A stretch of 64,000 bases of DNA from an uncultured Bacteroidota bacterium (lineage in GTDB: Bacteria > Bacteroidota > Bacteroidia > Bacteroidales > UBA12077): contig CAJXLK010000007.1 in NCBI GenBank assembly GCA_913055635.1, positions 51,846-115,845 of the forward strand. Reading direction: 5' to 3'. The notes beneath the pieces were generated by a model. That model had not been told where the DNA came from. It saw only the letters and a list, made by a program, of their open reading frames with translations, and did not search any database. Made by a program: the position numbers and the translations under genes. Positions 40,701 to 48,314 of the stretch are shown here, piece by piece. Every line of letters begins with the position of its first letter. Positions within the stretch are counted from its first letter, which is position 1.

Positions 40701-40858
40701 CCATGGCCCTGAGTACCGGCATGGGAAGTGAGATGTATTCTCCCCTCGGGGTCACCATCATCGGGGGTATGCTTATATCAACCATCGTCACCCTGATCAT
40801 GGTGCCCACCATATATACGGTCATTCACATCAAAAGCGCCAGAAAAGAAGCAGAATAA
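37751..40858 (+). CDS. RND-family efflux transporter (AcrB/MexB-like)
   Basis: The protein has 1035 residues, with the usual 12 membrane segments and two large periplasmic loops. The first segment is followed by LPLDIMPEMELPTLTV. The proton-relay aspartates are in GMVVDNAIVVLENI (TM4), and the matching TM10 segment is GIVVNNGIVLVDY. It exports drugs, detergents or metabolites with proton antiport. The substrate is not known. It is 34 bases after the adaptor gene. Confidence 0.95.
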   Translation: MNLPKRSVNRPVATSMAFMAVLLFGLVSLNKLPLDIMPEMELPTLTVMTVYPGASAEEVEEQVTKPLEELLAGTENLQELQSNSKENVSFISLQFNWGANITEASNSARDLIELAKRDLPDDAQSPVIYKVNSSMFPVLVYGISAEENYDGINEIIKDDIASPLKKIEGVGSVIYVGQPEREIKIHVKPEKLQAYNLAIDEMATILKSENVNIPGGNIKVGTRDFSVRVPAQFESTDEIRNIPLINFNDRIIHLEDVATIHDGFKDKNAYARDQEGRGVAMMIQKQTGVNTLNVATAVRDKVSEIRKEVPDDVKINEIMNTDQLVVHSINNLTKTLWWAMLFVAIVVFFFLRNWRNSLIVFLTIPFSLIFAFIIMFLSGYTINIFSLMALIIAIGMVVDNAIVVLENIVQHIEQGARPRQASIFGTGEMGMAITASTATTLMVFIPMIFVGGVVGLLFKQLAILTSVTMIASLVTSLSLTPAVASRLLKGIREERRNAEKGRFYQWSERVFKRIEATYRRSLNWAINHKAFTLITALLIFAVTLWAGKRLGSDYIPQFDAGDIAVVIETEVGTQAKETDRVAQQVMQIVREKVPELVPGTLAAVSGQTEDGTLSSVGFDEGKNVSTVLAHLTLPGKRERSAKEIGDALRDTLKTIPQIESFHITAGSLLSQAITGNVKPIEVEITGNNYEKLNATARSIRKEMGQIRGMTDLETTIDEGKVEVQVIIDKAKANDLALNTAMIGKQIRSSIYGAEAGDLTQRGNDYAINIRYAPEDRNKIEAIEQIVVTNLRGEQIPLNAFAEVRQGIGLQEIHRNNQQRIVKVMANIRDISLGRAANKVQARIDELSIPREVDVKISGQYSEQQQSFDDLYLILVIGVLLVYMVMAAQFESFKDPFIIMFAIPFTFVGIIWAFFATGLTLSVTTFIGVIMLMGIVVNNGIVLVDYTKLLRKRGYHLYDAVLEGGRSRMRPVLMTSFTTILAMLPMALSTGMGSEMYSPLGVTIIGGMLISTIVTLIMVPTIYTVIHIKSARKEAE

Positions 40859-40888
40859 AATCCGTCAACTCAAAAAATACCGGGCAAA

Positions 40889-41194
40889 ATGAAAATGGTT
40901 TATATCACCTGCAACGTGAGCGTACGTGAACCGCTGATCACCAAACTGGAGGAGAACGGGGTCGAAGATTACCAGATCATCGAGCAGGTCCCGGCCAAAA
41001 ACGTAAAGGGTTCACCCCGTTTGAACACCGCCGTGTGGCCGGGCCACAACTCCTCAATCTTCCTCCAGTTCAGCGATGACCAGAGGGCCCGCGAAGTGCT
41101 CGACATGGTTCGTGCCTTCAACAAGGAAGCCTACAACGACAATGAACTGGTCACTGCCTGCATGTGGACACTCGACGATTATTTCTATGAGTAG
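40889..41194 (+). CDS. PG0541-like transporter-associated protein
   Basis: The protein has 101 residues and no membrane segment. It resembles the small PII-like proteins (PG0541 family) that follow RND pump genes in Bacteroidetes; the start MKMVYITCNVSVREPLITKLEENGVEDYQIIEQV is of the ferredoxin-like type. It may sense a small ligand and modulate the pump, but this has not been shown. It is 30 bases after the pump gene. Confidence 0.8.
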   Translation: MKMVYITCNVSVREPLITKLEENGVEDYQIIEQVPAKNVKGSPRLNTAVWPGHNSSIFLQFSDDQRAREVLDMVRAFNKEAYNDNELVTACMWTLDDYFYE

Positions 41195-41197
41195 ATC

Positions 41198-41600
41198 CAT
41201 CCAGGCGGGAACGCATGCCTGAGATAAAGGGGGCTACTACCGGACTTTGAAGCAGCACATCGAGGAGTTTGTGCTGATCGATGCCCAGCCATTCACCCAG
41301 GTTCATTCCTTCGGAGAAGGCAAACATGGCCTGGCCCAGCAGCAGGTTGAACACCATCTTCAATGAGGTGCCCATGCCATGCTTCCCTACATGGATATAC
41401 TTCTTGCCCATGGCCTGAAAATAGGGATCGAGCTGGTCGATTACCTGTTTATCGCCGCCTGCCAGAAAAAGCAGTTCTCCGTTCTCGGCAGGATCTTTTG
41501 ACCCGGCTACCGGGGTATCGACAAAAGCCAGTTGGCGCTTGTGGCATTCTTCAGCCATCTCGCGTGAAAAAGCCGGATTGACCGTACTCGAATCCACCCA
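41198..41600 (-). pseudogene. Remnant of a beta-hydroxyacid dehydrogenase (3-hydroxyisobutyrate dehydrogenase type)
   Basis: An internal fragment of about 130 residues remains. DSSTVNPAFS, VDTPVAGSKDPAENG and the catalytic-lysine helix GTSLKMVFNLLLG are typical. The N-terminal Rossmann domain with the GxGxxG loop is missing, with a stop codon just upstream, and the C-terminal helices are cut where the frame enters the end of the PG0541-like gene. It cannot make a working enzyme. Confidence 0.85.
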
Positions 41601-41748
41601 GATGGCATGCTCCTACATATGATCCAAAAAACCAGATTTTCCCAGGGCGGTGAGATGAACAATCATTTTTATTACATTTGCAGGCACTTGCTGGTTGGTG
41701 CATTTGCTGAAGCAGTTGTCCAGCCCAGTTTATTTTGAAAAAGAGAAT

Positions 41749-42474
41749 ATGAATACCATCTTCATCACTTCCACCGGCCGAACCGGCACCGATTTTTTTA
41801 CCACCTTGTTCAATGATTATGTGGACAATGCCTGGAGTTTGCATGAGCCCAGACCAGCATTCAGAAGACGCAGCCATCAGCTGATTACCCGCCAGCCCAA
41901 TCCCTTTGAAAAACAATACTTCAGAATTCCACGGCTTAAGAGGCATCGGAAAAGGCAGGAAGACTGGTATGTAGAGACCAATTATCATCTGGCCACCGCC
42001 CTGCCTTTTTTGCGGAAAGTTTTCCCACAGGCCATTCTCGTGCATGTCATCCGTGATGGCAGGTCAGTGGTGACTTCCTGGCTGAACAGATACCGCTACA
42101 TCACCAATGAACACCTGTTGCCCGGACATGTCCGGGACCGCCAGGCACTGGATTTGTGGCAGGAATGGAACCCCTTGCAGAAACTGGCCTGGTACTGGAA
42201 AACCGTCAACCTGATGGCCTGGGAAAATCAGCCCGATATCTGGCTGCGTTTCGAAGACATCTTCCGGGGCCGGCGCCAGGGCGTATTTCAAGTGCTCGAC
42301 CAAATCGAGGGGATTCACTATCAAAAGGATCAGGTGGAACAATTGCTGAATCAAAAGGTGAACAAAACCCGTACGCCCTTTTTTCCTGACTACCCTCAAT
42401 GGCCCGCATTCTGGAAAGATCAGTTTTACGAGATCGCCGGGGAAGCGATGCAACAATTCGGTTATACAGATTAG
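41749..42474 (+). CDS. Sulfotransferase-family protein
   Basis: The protein has 241 residues. The PAPS 5'-phosphosulfate loop is ITSTGRTGTDFF and the 3'-phosphate site is VHVIRDGRSVVTSW. This is the sulfotransferase fold. It could transfer sulfate to a glycan or a lipid, or be a non-sulfating member. It lies alone among gene remnants, next to a tRNA gene. The start at 41749 is chosen because the sulfotransferase motif begins at once (MNTIFITSTGRTGT). Confidence 0.82.
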   Translation: MNTIFITSTGRTGTDFFTTLFNDYVDNAWSLHEPRPAFRRRSHQLITRQPNPFEKQYFRIPRLKRHRKRQEDWYVETNYHLATALPFLRKVFPQAILVHVIRDGRSVVTSWLNRYRYITNEHLLPGHVRDRQALDLWQEWNPLQKLAWYWKTVNLMAWENQPDIWLRFEDIFRGRRQGVFQVLDQIEGIHYQKDQVEQLLNQKVNKTRTPFFPDYPQWPAFWKDQFYEIAGEAMQQFGYTD

Positions 42475-42485
42475 TTCCCTTTCCC

Positions 42486-42518
42486 TTTGCAGATATTGAA
42501 CAAAATTTCATAGTTTTG
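42486..42518 (+). promoter_or_regulatory. Promoter of tRNA-Ser(CGA)
   Basis: TTTG at 42486-42489 and TAGTTTTG at 42511-42518 agree with the Bacteroidetes consensus (21-base spacer). The tRNA starts 31 bases after the -7 element. Confidence 0.65.
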
Positions 42519-42548
42519 CAACCCGACATAGTTGTAACAACCAACCAA

Positions 42549-42639
<91 letters not shown>

Positions 42640-42897
42640 ATTAAAAGCCTTTGGCTTGAACGGTCCTTACCTCCAATTTATCAGGCTTTAATGCATTGAC
42701 TGCTCCCATCAATGACTTACACCTCGCCTTTACAATGAGAGTCCAAGCCCTCTTCTGTATTCCTCCTATTAGAGATTTCTCTCCCTTTATTCAAAAATCC
42801 GATGTCACAAAACGGTATCATGTGCAACCAATAAATAACCGGGCCTTCACTCTATGCAAAAAAAGTCACTGATATACAACGATCTAAAGCGGATCAC

Positions 42898-43287
42898 CCA
42901 TTCGAACATGCTTCCCACCACAAATTGCTGAGCCTCGATCAAAGCATTAGCGGAGAAAACCCCTCCGGGTTATTGAAAAAGTATATGGAGACCTACAGGC
43001 TTTATATAAAGGATCAGCAATTGCTCGGATACTATATGCCGGGTTTGGGAGAAGGTACCTTCGGGGCTGACCAGAAGGAAGCAGGATTGGAATTGATAAA
43101 AATCCGTTCGCTGCATTTTGACCATGCCGCCCTTCCCTCGAACAATCAAGCCGGCATTGATTTCCTTAAGGCCAACGGTTTTGTACCGGCACCCAACAAA
43201 GGGACCAGAATGCTGACAGGCAAAAACGTTCATTGGAGACCGGAAAAAATATATGGACGGATCGGTGGAAATTACAGCAACATGTAA
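42898..43287 (+). pseudogene. C-terminal remnant of a GNAT acetyltransferase (Acetyltransf_18-like)
   Basis: About 120 residues in frame match the C-terminal domain of two-domain GNAT proteins: SLDQSISGENPSGLLKKY, GYYMPG, HAALPSNNQAGIDFLKANGF and WRPEKIYGRIGGN. The N-terminal acetyl-CoA-binding GNAT domain is absent and there is no ATG before residue 20 of the match, only a TTG at 42925. It is read as a 5'-truncated gene. Confidence 0.72.
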
Positions 43288-43310
43288 GGGTGCAAAAGCA
43301 AGAATAAGCC

Positions 43311-43667
43311 TTAAAAAGAAAGCAGGGTAAGCCCCTTTTGGTTAGCCGGGGGGGCTCCGTTTGAACCCATAGCACTTCCGCGCAAAATGCTGTATCCCTG
43401 ATACAATCCATAGGCAATGGCCACATAGGGCATTACCGAATGAAAAGCTTCATTGCCCGAGCGAATAAAATATTCATTCAGAGCAAATATAGCAGCACCG
43501 GTGGCAACTCCAACAACTACCTGTCGTTTGATGAATTTGTTCTGTTTCATCTGGACCGGGGTGTTCTTGACTTGCGCCTTCAGCTCCATATAAGTCGCGG
43601 GAGGTTCTCCTGCCTGTGCCAGGTTCGCCATGAAGGCCAGCATTAAAAGAAGTAGAAGTTTCTTCAT
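43311..43667 (-). CDS. Small exported or membrane protein, function unknown
   Basis: The protein has 118 residues. A signal peptide (KKLLLLLMLAFMANLAQA, residues 2-19) is followed by a polar part and two hydrophobic stretches (about 50-65 and 80-95). It is not recognised. The ATG at 43667, in front of the signal peptide, is preferred over 43679. Confidence 0.6.
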   Translation of the reverse strand: MKKLLLLLMLAFMANLAQAGEPPATYMELKAQVKNTPVQMKQNKFIKRQVVVGVATGAAIFALNEYFIRSGNEAFHSVMPYVAIAYGLYQGYSILRGSAMGSNGAPPANQKGLTLLSF

Positions 43668-43930
43668 GTCTATCTTCATTTGGTTTCACTTCGCCTTTCC
43701 CCCAGTGAAACCCTGTATTTCAGCAAGATTATAAAATAATAAAAACTTTCTATGCTCCTCTTATTTACAAAGAAAAACAGAATCCCATAAAAAACCTACC
43801 ACGGATCAAATCATTTTATAAGAGGCATTTGTGATCAGATAAAAAGACCTCTATGAATGATGAATTTTCACCCTTCCAAATCCACCGCCTCACCCTGTTT
43901 TATAACTCCCCTTACCGGGATCTACAGGGT

Positions 43931-44250
43931 ATTGACCCGCTAAGCGGGGGTATAAAAAAATTGCTGACCCCGCTAAGCGGGGTATAAAAAATTGTTGACC
44001 CCGCTAAGCGGGGGTATAAAAAATTGTTGACCCCGCTAAGCGGGGGTATAAGAAATTGTTGACCCCGCTAAGCGGGGGTATAAGAAATTGCTGACCCCGC
44101 TAAGCGGGGGTATAAGAAATTGCTGACCCCGCTAAGCGGGGTATAAAAAATTGTTGACCCCGCTAAGCGGGGGTATAAAAAAATTGTTGACCCCGCTAAG
44201 CGGGGGTATAAAAAAATTGTTGACCCCGCTAAGCGGGGTTATAAGATAAA
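43931..44250. repeat. Ten-copy tandem array of the ccccgctaagcgggg palindrome
   Basis: Ten units of 31-34 bases run without a break. Each has a gaccccgctaagcggg core and an AT-rich tail of the type tataaaaaattgtt. The tails are nearly identical from unit to unit (one to three changes). The same palindrome is found at 14.7 and 32.1 kb. The array ends 37 bases before the -7 element in front of the TPP riboswitch. Confidence 0.95.
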
Positions 44251-44286
44251 AAACATACAAAGCCATCGCAGTGAACAATATTTTTC

Positions 44287-44294
44287 TATTTTTG
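44287..44294 (+). promoter_or_regulatory. -7 element of the thi operon promoter
   Basis: TATTTTTG matches TAnnTTTG. No clear TTTG is seen at the -33 position. Transcription from here would give a leader of about 45 bases before the TPP riboswitch. Confidence 0.5.
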
Positions 44295-44342
44295 TAATGC
44301 TACGTGAAGTTCATTCGCGTTATATAAATAGAAGAAATTACT

Positions 44343-44420
44343 TATTAGGGGTGCTTGCTGCGGCAGGCTGAGAGTATACCCTTGGAACCTGATCTGTATA
44401 ATCACAGCGCAGGGAAAAGA
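44343..44420 (+). promoter_or_regulatory. TPP riboswitch (THI element)
   Basis: The conserved aptamer blocks are present in order: ggggtgc, ggctgagagtatacccttg, gaacctgatctg and cgcagggaa. The element binds thiamine pyrophosphate and would turn down the genes downstream. A terminator hairpin follows (44449-44489), so control is probably by transcription attenuation. Confidence 0.95.
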
Positions 44421-44448
44421 GCATACCTATATTCCAACCGCTCTCAGG

Positions 44449-44489
44449 CCGTTTTGCTGCATGACTTGCCCCTGCAAAACGGTTTTTTT
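44449..44489 (+). terminator. Riboswitch-controlled terminator
   Basis: CCGTTTTGC and GCAAAACGG form a nine-base stem with a 16-base loop, followed by seven or more T. It lies between the TPP aptamer and the first start codon at 44511, the place expected of an expression platform. Confidence 0.85.
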
Positions 44490-44510
44490 ATTTCTCAAAA
44501 ATCAAGTACT

Positions 44511-45233
44511 ATGCGTACCAACACACAACATCAGCAAAAACTCTCCTTTGATCAGTATGCAGGCAAGTATGATGCCTGGTTCATGGAGAATGAGAACCTG
44601 TTGCGTTCGGAAGTGGCCCTGGTGGCCAAAGTGATGCACAACAGCGGCCGGGCTCTTTCAGTAGGGTGTGGCAGCGGGTTGTTTGAGTATTTCCTGAACA
44701 AGGACTACGGCATCACCATTGGCGAGGGGCTGGAGCCTTCCGGGGCGATGGCTGAAATAGCCGAAAAAAGGGGCATGAAGGTCAGACTGGGAACCGCCGA
44801 AGAGGGCAATATGGGAACCGAGGAGTACGACACCATCATGTTCAACGGAACGCCAAGTTACATTGAAGACCTGCCGGCCGCCTTTGAAAAGGCTTATTAT
44901 GGCCTTAAAAAAGGGGGAAAAATTGTCGTGATCGATGTTCCCAAAGAAAGTTCCTTTGCCCTGCTCTACAATCTGGCCAAAACAGTGGGAACATGGGATG
45001 ACCAGGTCTTCAAAGGGGTACGTCCCCCATCGGTCTACCCCATTGAGTTTGTCAAAGACGCTAACTGGCGCACCACCGGGGAAAAGGTTGATGTGATGAA
45101 ACAGGCCGGATTCCACCATTTCAATTATGCCCAAACCCTTACCGGGCATCCCCTCTATGCCAACGACCAGTTCGAGGCACCGAGCGAGGGATATCAAAAA
45201 GGCGATTATGTGGCCATTGTTGCCACCAAATAG
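44511..45233 (+). CDS. Class I SAM-dependent methyltransferase under TPP control
   Basis: The protein has 240 residues. Motif I is ALSVGCGSGLFEYFL, the acidic residue after it is in GLEPSGAM, and the usual seven-strand methyltransferase layout follows. It is the first gene after the TPP riboswitch and stands before thiM, thiE and others. A methyltransferase is not part of the known thiamine salvage route, so its substrate is unknown; it might modify a thiamine breakdown product or a precursor. The ATG at 44511 is used, since frames further up run through the riboswitch. Confidence 0.85.
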   Translation: MRTNTQHQQKLSFDQYAGKYDAWFMENENLLRSEVALVAKVMHNSGRALSVGCGSGLFEYFLNKDYGITIGEGLEPSGAMAEIAEKRGMKVRLGTAEEGNMGTEEYDTIMFNGTPSYIEDLPAAFEKAYYGLKKGGKIVVIDVPKESSFALLYNLAKTVGTWDDQVFKGVRPPSVYPIEFVKDANWRTTGEKVDVMKQAGFHHFNYAQTLTGHPLYANDQFEAPSEGYQKGDYVAIVATK

Positions 45234-45320
45234 CGACCGCAGAAACACGGGATAAAATTTTGAAAATCAAATACCGTGGCCTTCATAATCATCAATAACT
45301 AAAAACCCAATCCATTGCTT

Positions 45321-46121
45321 ATGACAGATCAAAAACAAACCATAGAGGACCTTAAAAAAGTTCGGGAACAAGCCCCGCTCATTCACAACATCACGAACTA
45401 TGTAGTCATGAATAGCACAGCCAATGCCCTGATATCGCTGGGGGCCTCTCCGGTTATGGCCCATGCGGTTGAAGAGATGGAAGACATGGTAGGCCTGGCC
45501 TCAGCCCTGGTGATCAACATCGGGACCCTCAGTGAAAAGTGGATTGAGGCCATGCACATAGCAGGCAAGGCGGCAAAGAAGAAGGGCATACCGGTTATCC
45601 TTGATCCGGTAGGGGCAGGTGCCACGGCTTACCGCACCAACACCAGCAAAAGCCTGATAGATGAAGTTAAGCCCGACATCATCCGGGGCAATGGATCGGA
45701 AATCATGGCCATAGCCCAGGCCGGCTTCACGACCAAGGGGGTGGACAGCACCGCATCGGCTGAGTCTGCCTCTGAGGGGGCCCAGGAGTTGGCCCGGCTG
45801 AGTGGGGCAGTGGTAAGCATCAGCGGCAAAACCGACCACATCACCGATGGCCGGGGGATAACCAAAATCAAGAACGGCCATCACCTGTTGGGCAAAGTCA
45901 CGGGCACAGGCTGCGCCTCATCGGCCATCACAGCAGCTTTTGCCAGTGTCAACAACAACCTGGTGGATGCCGCCTGCGAAGCCATGATCATCATGGGCAC
46001 AGCAGGCCAGATGGCCGGGGCCCGGGCCGATGCCCCCGGCACTTTCTACGCCCACTTCCTCGATGCCCTGTATCAAATAAATGGCGAACAAATCAAAAAA
46101 TACTGGCAACATGATGGCTAA
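45321..46121 (+). CDS. thiM: Hydroxyethylthiazole kinase
   Basis: The protein has 266 residues. It phosphorylates 4-methyl-5-(2-hydroxyethyl)thiazole for thiamine salvage. PLIHNITNYVVMNSTANALISLGASPVMAH, DPVGAGATAYR, GNGSEI and the phosphate-binding VTGTGCASSAI are classic. It ends inside the start of thiE (about 11 bases of overlap). Confidence 0.96.
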   Translation: MTDQKQTIEDLKKVREQAPLIHNITNYVVMNSTANALISLGASPVMAHAVEEMEDMVGLASALVINIGTLSEKWIEAMHIAGKAAKKKGIPVILDPVGAGATAYRTNTSKSLIDEVKPDIIRGNGSEIMAIAQAGFTTKGVDSTASAESASEGAQELARLSGAVVSISGKTDHITDGRGITKIKNGHHLLGKVTGTGCASSAITAAFASVNNNLVDAACEAMIIMGTAGQMAGARADAPGTFYAHFLDALYQINGEQIKKYWQHDG

Positions 46122-46764
46122 GAAAAAGCTGGATCCTTCCCTCTACCTGGTTACTGACCGCGAGCTGTCGATGGGGCGGTCGCTGGCCTGGGTGGTCGAA
46201 AAGGCCGTAAAAGGCGGAACCACCATCATCCAGCTCCGGGAAAAGGGCCTGGATACCCGCACTTTCATTGATGAAGCCCTTCACATCAAAAACCTGATCG
46301 AACCCTCCGGGGTGCCCCTTTTGATCAACGACCGGGTCGACGTGGCCCAGGCCATAGAAGCCGATGGCGTTCACCTGGGCCAGCACGACATGCACCCGGC
46401 CATGGCCCGTAAAATACTCGGACCCCAGGCCGTCATCGGCCTCTCGGTGGAAACTTACCAGCAGGCTGAAGAAGCCCGCGACATGGACCTGGACTATATC
46501 GCCATCAGCCCGGTCTACACCACCCCTACCAAAGACGAGCTTACCGAGGAACTGGGCCTGGAGGGCGTGCGTAAAATCAGCCACCTCTGCCCCCAACCTG
46601 CCATCGGCATAGGAAGCATTAAAGCCCACAATGCAGGTGATGTGATCAAAGCAGGCGCCAGCGGTGTGGCCGTGGTCTCCGGCATCTGCTCGGCCGATGA
46701 CCCTGAAGCCGCAGCCCGCGAACTGAAAAAAGTGGTCGACCAGGCCAAAAATTTGGAGGGCTGA
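46111..46764 (+). CDS. thiE: Thiamine-phosphate synthase
   Basis: The protein has about 217 residues and joins HMP-pyrophosphate to thiazole phosphate. The TIM-barrel motifs are LYLVTD, GGTTIIQLREK, LLINDRVDVAQAIEADGVHLGQHD and the C-terminal GASGVAVVSGI. ATG codons at 46111 and 46114 are both possible; they overlap the thiM end. A frame from 46081 is too long for the family. Confidence 0.95.
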   Translation: MMAKKKLDPSLYLVTDRELSMGRSLAWVVEKAVKGGTTIIQLREKGLDTRTFIDEALHIKNLIEPSGVPLLINDRVDVAQAIEADGVHLGQHDMHPAMARKILGPQAVIGLSVETYQQAEEARDMDLDYIAISPVYTTPTKDELTEELGLEGVRKISHLCPQPAIGIGSIKAHNAGDVIKAGASGVAVVSGICSADDPEAAARELKKVVDQAKNLEG

Positions 46765-46792
46765 AGATTTTTCATGACCTTTACCCAAACAC

Positions 46793-46830
46793 AAGCCCCC
46801 GGCATAAAAGAATGCCGGGGCTTCACCGTT
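46793..46830 (+). terminator. Hairpin after thiE
   Basis: AAGCCCC..GGCAT and ATGCC..GGGGCTT form a stem of about 11 pairs with a six-base loop. The T run after it is weak. It probably ends or slows the riboswitch-controlled transcript, so thiL may be transcribed separately. Confidence 0.65.
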
Positions 46831-47102
46831 TAATCACATGCAAGGAACAACAAGCATCAGTGAAACCAAATACTTAAAAGAGCCTTTTGTAAACGGCATG
46901 CATGTAAATTCGCATGAAAAACAAAAAATAAAAATTGAGTCCAATAAAGCGGGTAAACTTGCCCGTCGATCAAAAAACATGCGGGTTCCACGAATGAGCA
47001 TCCGGTAAAAAAAGCATGCGGGTCTATATCGCATGTTGCGATAATAATGGATTATGGTTCAGTACAATGCTGATTGAAAAACTTCAATAAGTTTCTATAC
47101 GG
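46831..47102. other. Leader region of thiL
   Basis: No gene is seen. The sequence has short near-repeats (aaaacatgcgggt and aaaagcatgcgggt) and a small hairpin (gcgggtaaacttgcccg). No clear promoter of the TAnnTTTG type was found. Confidence 0.4.
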
Positions 47103-48104
47103 ATGAAAATATCAAAGATTGGAGAATTCGGGTTAATCGAACAGGTCATCGCACCGGAGTTTAAGGAACTGGTAAAAAAACACGTCACCGGCATTGGCGA
47201 TGACTGCTCTATCATCCCCATCTCGCAGGAGAAGGCCCATTTGTTTACCACCGATATGCTGGTGGAAAACACCCATTTCCTGCGCAACAAAATAGCAGCC
47301 TACCAGCTGGGTTTTAAGTCCTTGGCGGTGAACCTGAGCGACATTGCGGCCATGGGCGGTCAACCGTTGGCCTCGTATTTGTCGATCGGCCTGCCCAAGG
47401 ACATGGAAGTAGAGTGGATGGAAGAATTCATGCGGGGTTATAAGGACCTCAGCGAGGATGAGGAAGTACCGCTGCTGGGGGGCGACACTACCAGCTCAAG
47501 GGATGCAATTGTAATCAACGTTGGGGTCACCGGCGAGATGGCACGGGCAAACATCAAGCGGCGTTCGGATGCCCGGCCCGGGGATATTGTCTGTGTAACG
47601 GGGAACCTTGGTGATTCGGCCGGCGGGTTACAGGTCATTTTGGATGAGTTGCCGGAAGACCAGGTATCGGGAAGGCTTCTGGATCAGCACCTGACCCCCT
47701 ACCCCCATGTTTCGGAAGGGCTATGGCTGGCCCGGAACCAGGGTGTTCATGCCATGATCGATGTATCCGACGGCATTGGGTCAGACCTTCAGCATATCCT
47801 GAAGGCCTCCGGTTTAAAGGGGCATATCAACCTGGAACAGTTACCCATGTCTTTGGAGTTGCAGCAGCAGGCGCGCATCTACAACTGGAACCCACTGGAA
47901 CTGGCCATATCGGGCGGCGAGGACTACGTGCTGCTGGTCACCATCCATCCTGATCAATTCGACCAGACTGCCGCCAGCTTCAGGAAACATTTCAACCGCG
48001 AGCTGTATCCCATCGGGCACCTTGACCGGGGAGAACCTGGCATCACCTACCTGAAGGATCAAAAAGAAGTGAGAGACCTCAAGGAAGGGTACCAGCACTT
48101 CTGA
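47103..48104 (+). CDS. thiL: Thiamine-monophosphate kinase
   Basis: The protein has 333 residues. It makes thiamine pyrophosphate from thiamine monophosphate with ATP. GIGDDCSIIP binds metal and phosphate; SLAVNLSDIAAMGGQP and GGDTTSS are further AIRS-family (PurM-like) motifs, and the C-terminal ISGGEDYVLL is clear. It is the last step of the salvage route in this locus. Confidence 0.95.
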   Translation: MKISKIGEFGLIEQVIAPEFKELVKKHVTGIGDDCSIIPISQEKAHLFTTDMLVENTHFLRNKIAAYQLGFKSLAVNLSDIAAMGGQPLASYLSIGLPKDMEVEWMEEFMRGYKDLSEDEEVPLLGGDTTSSRDAIVINVGVTGEMARANIKRRSDARPGDIVCVTGNLGDSAGGLQVILDELPEDQVSGRLLDQHLTPYPHVSEGLWLARNQGVHAMIDVSDGIGSDLQHILKASGLKGHINLEQLPMSLELQQQARIYNWNPLELAISGGEDYVLLVTIHPDQFDQTAASFRKHFNRELYPIGHLDRGEPGITYLKDQKEVRDLKEGYQHF

Positions 48105-48111
48105 ACGGCCG

Positions 48112-48285
48112 GGGTAACACGGTAACAGGGCAAACAGGATCAAGCAAAGGCAAACCATATAAAAAGGGCAAACGAAGGGTAACAGGGCAAACAGGATCAA
48201 GCATAAGATAAACAGGTTAAAGAGGACAAAAGGGGCAAACAGGATAAAGCAGGGCAAGCAGGGCAAACCAAGGACAAGCTATATA
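48112..48285. repeat. Degenerate tandem repeat (gggcaaacaggatcaagc type)
   Basis: Between thiL and thiD, about eight imperfect copies of an 18-22 base unit (gggcaaacaggat.aagca) follow each other. The only open frames are repeats and are not counted as genes. Confidence 0.75.
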
Positions 48286-48314
48286 AAGCACTGATTATAA
48301 ACCAACAAGACACC

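Noticed and set aside
43931..44250. CRISPR array
   Set aside because: The units are regular, but the sequences between the palindromes are nearly identical and only about 15 bases long, and no cas gene is near. It is a tandem repeat.
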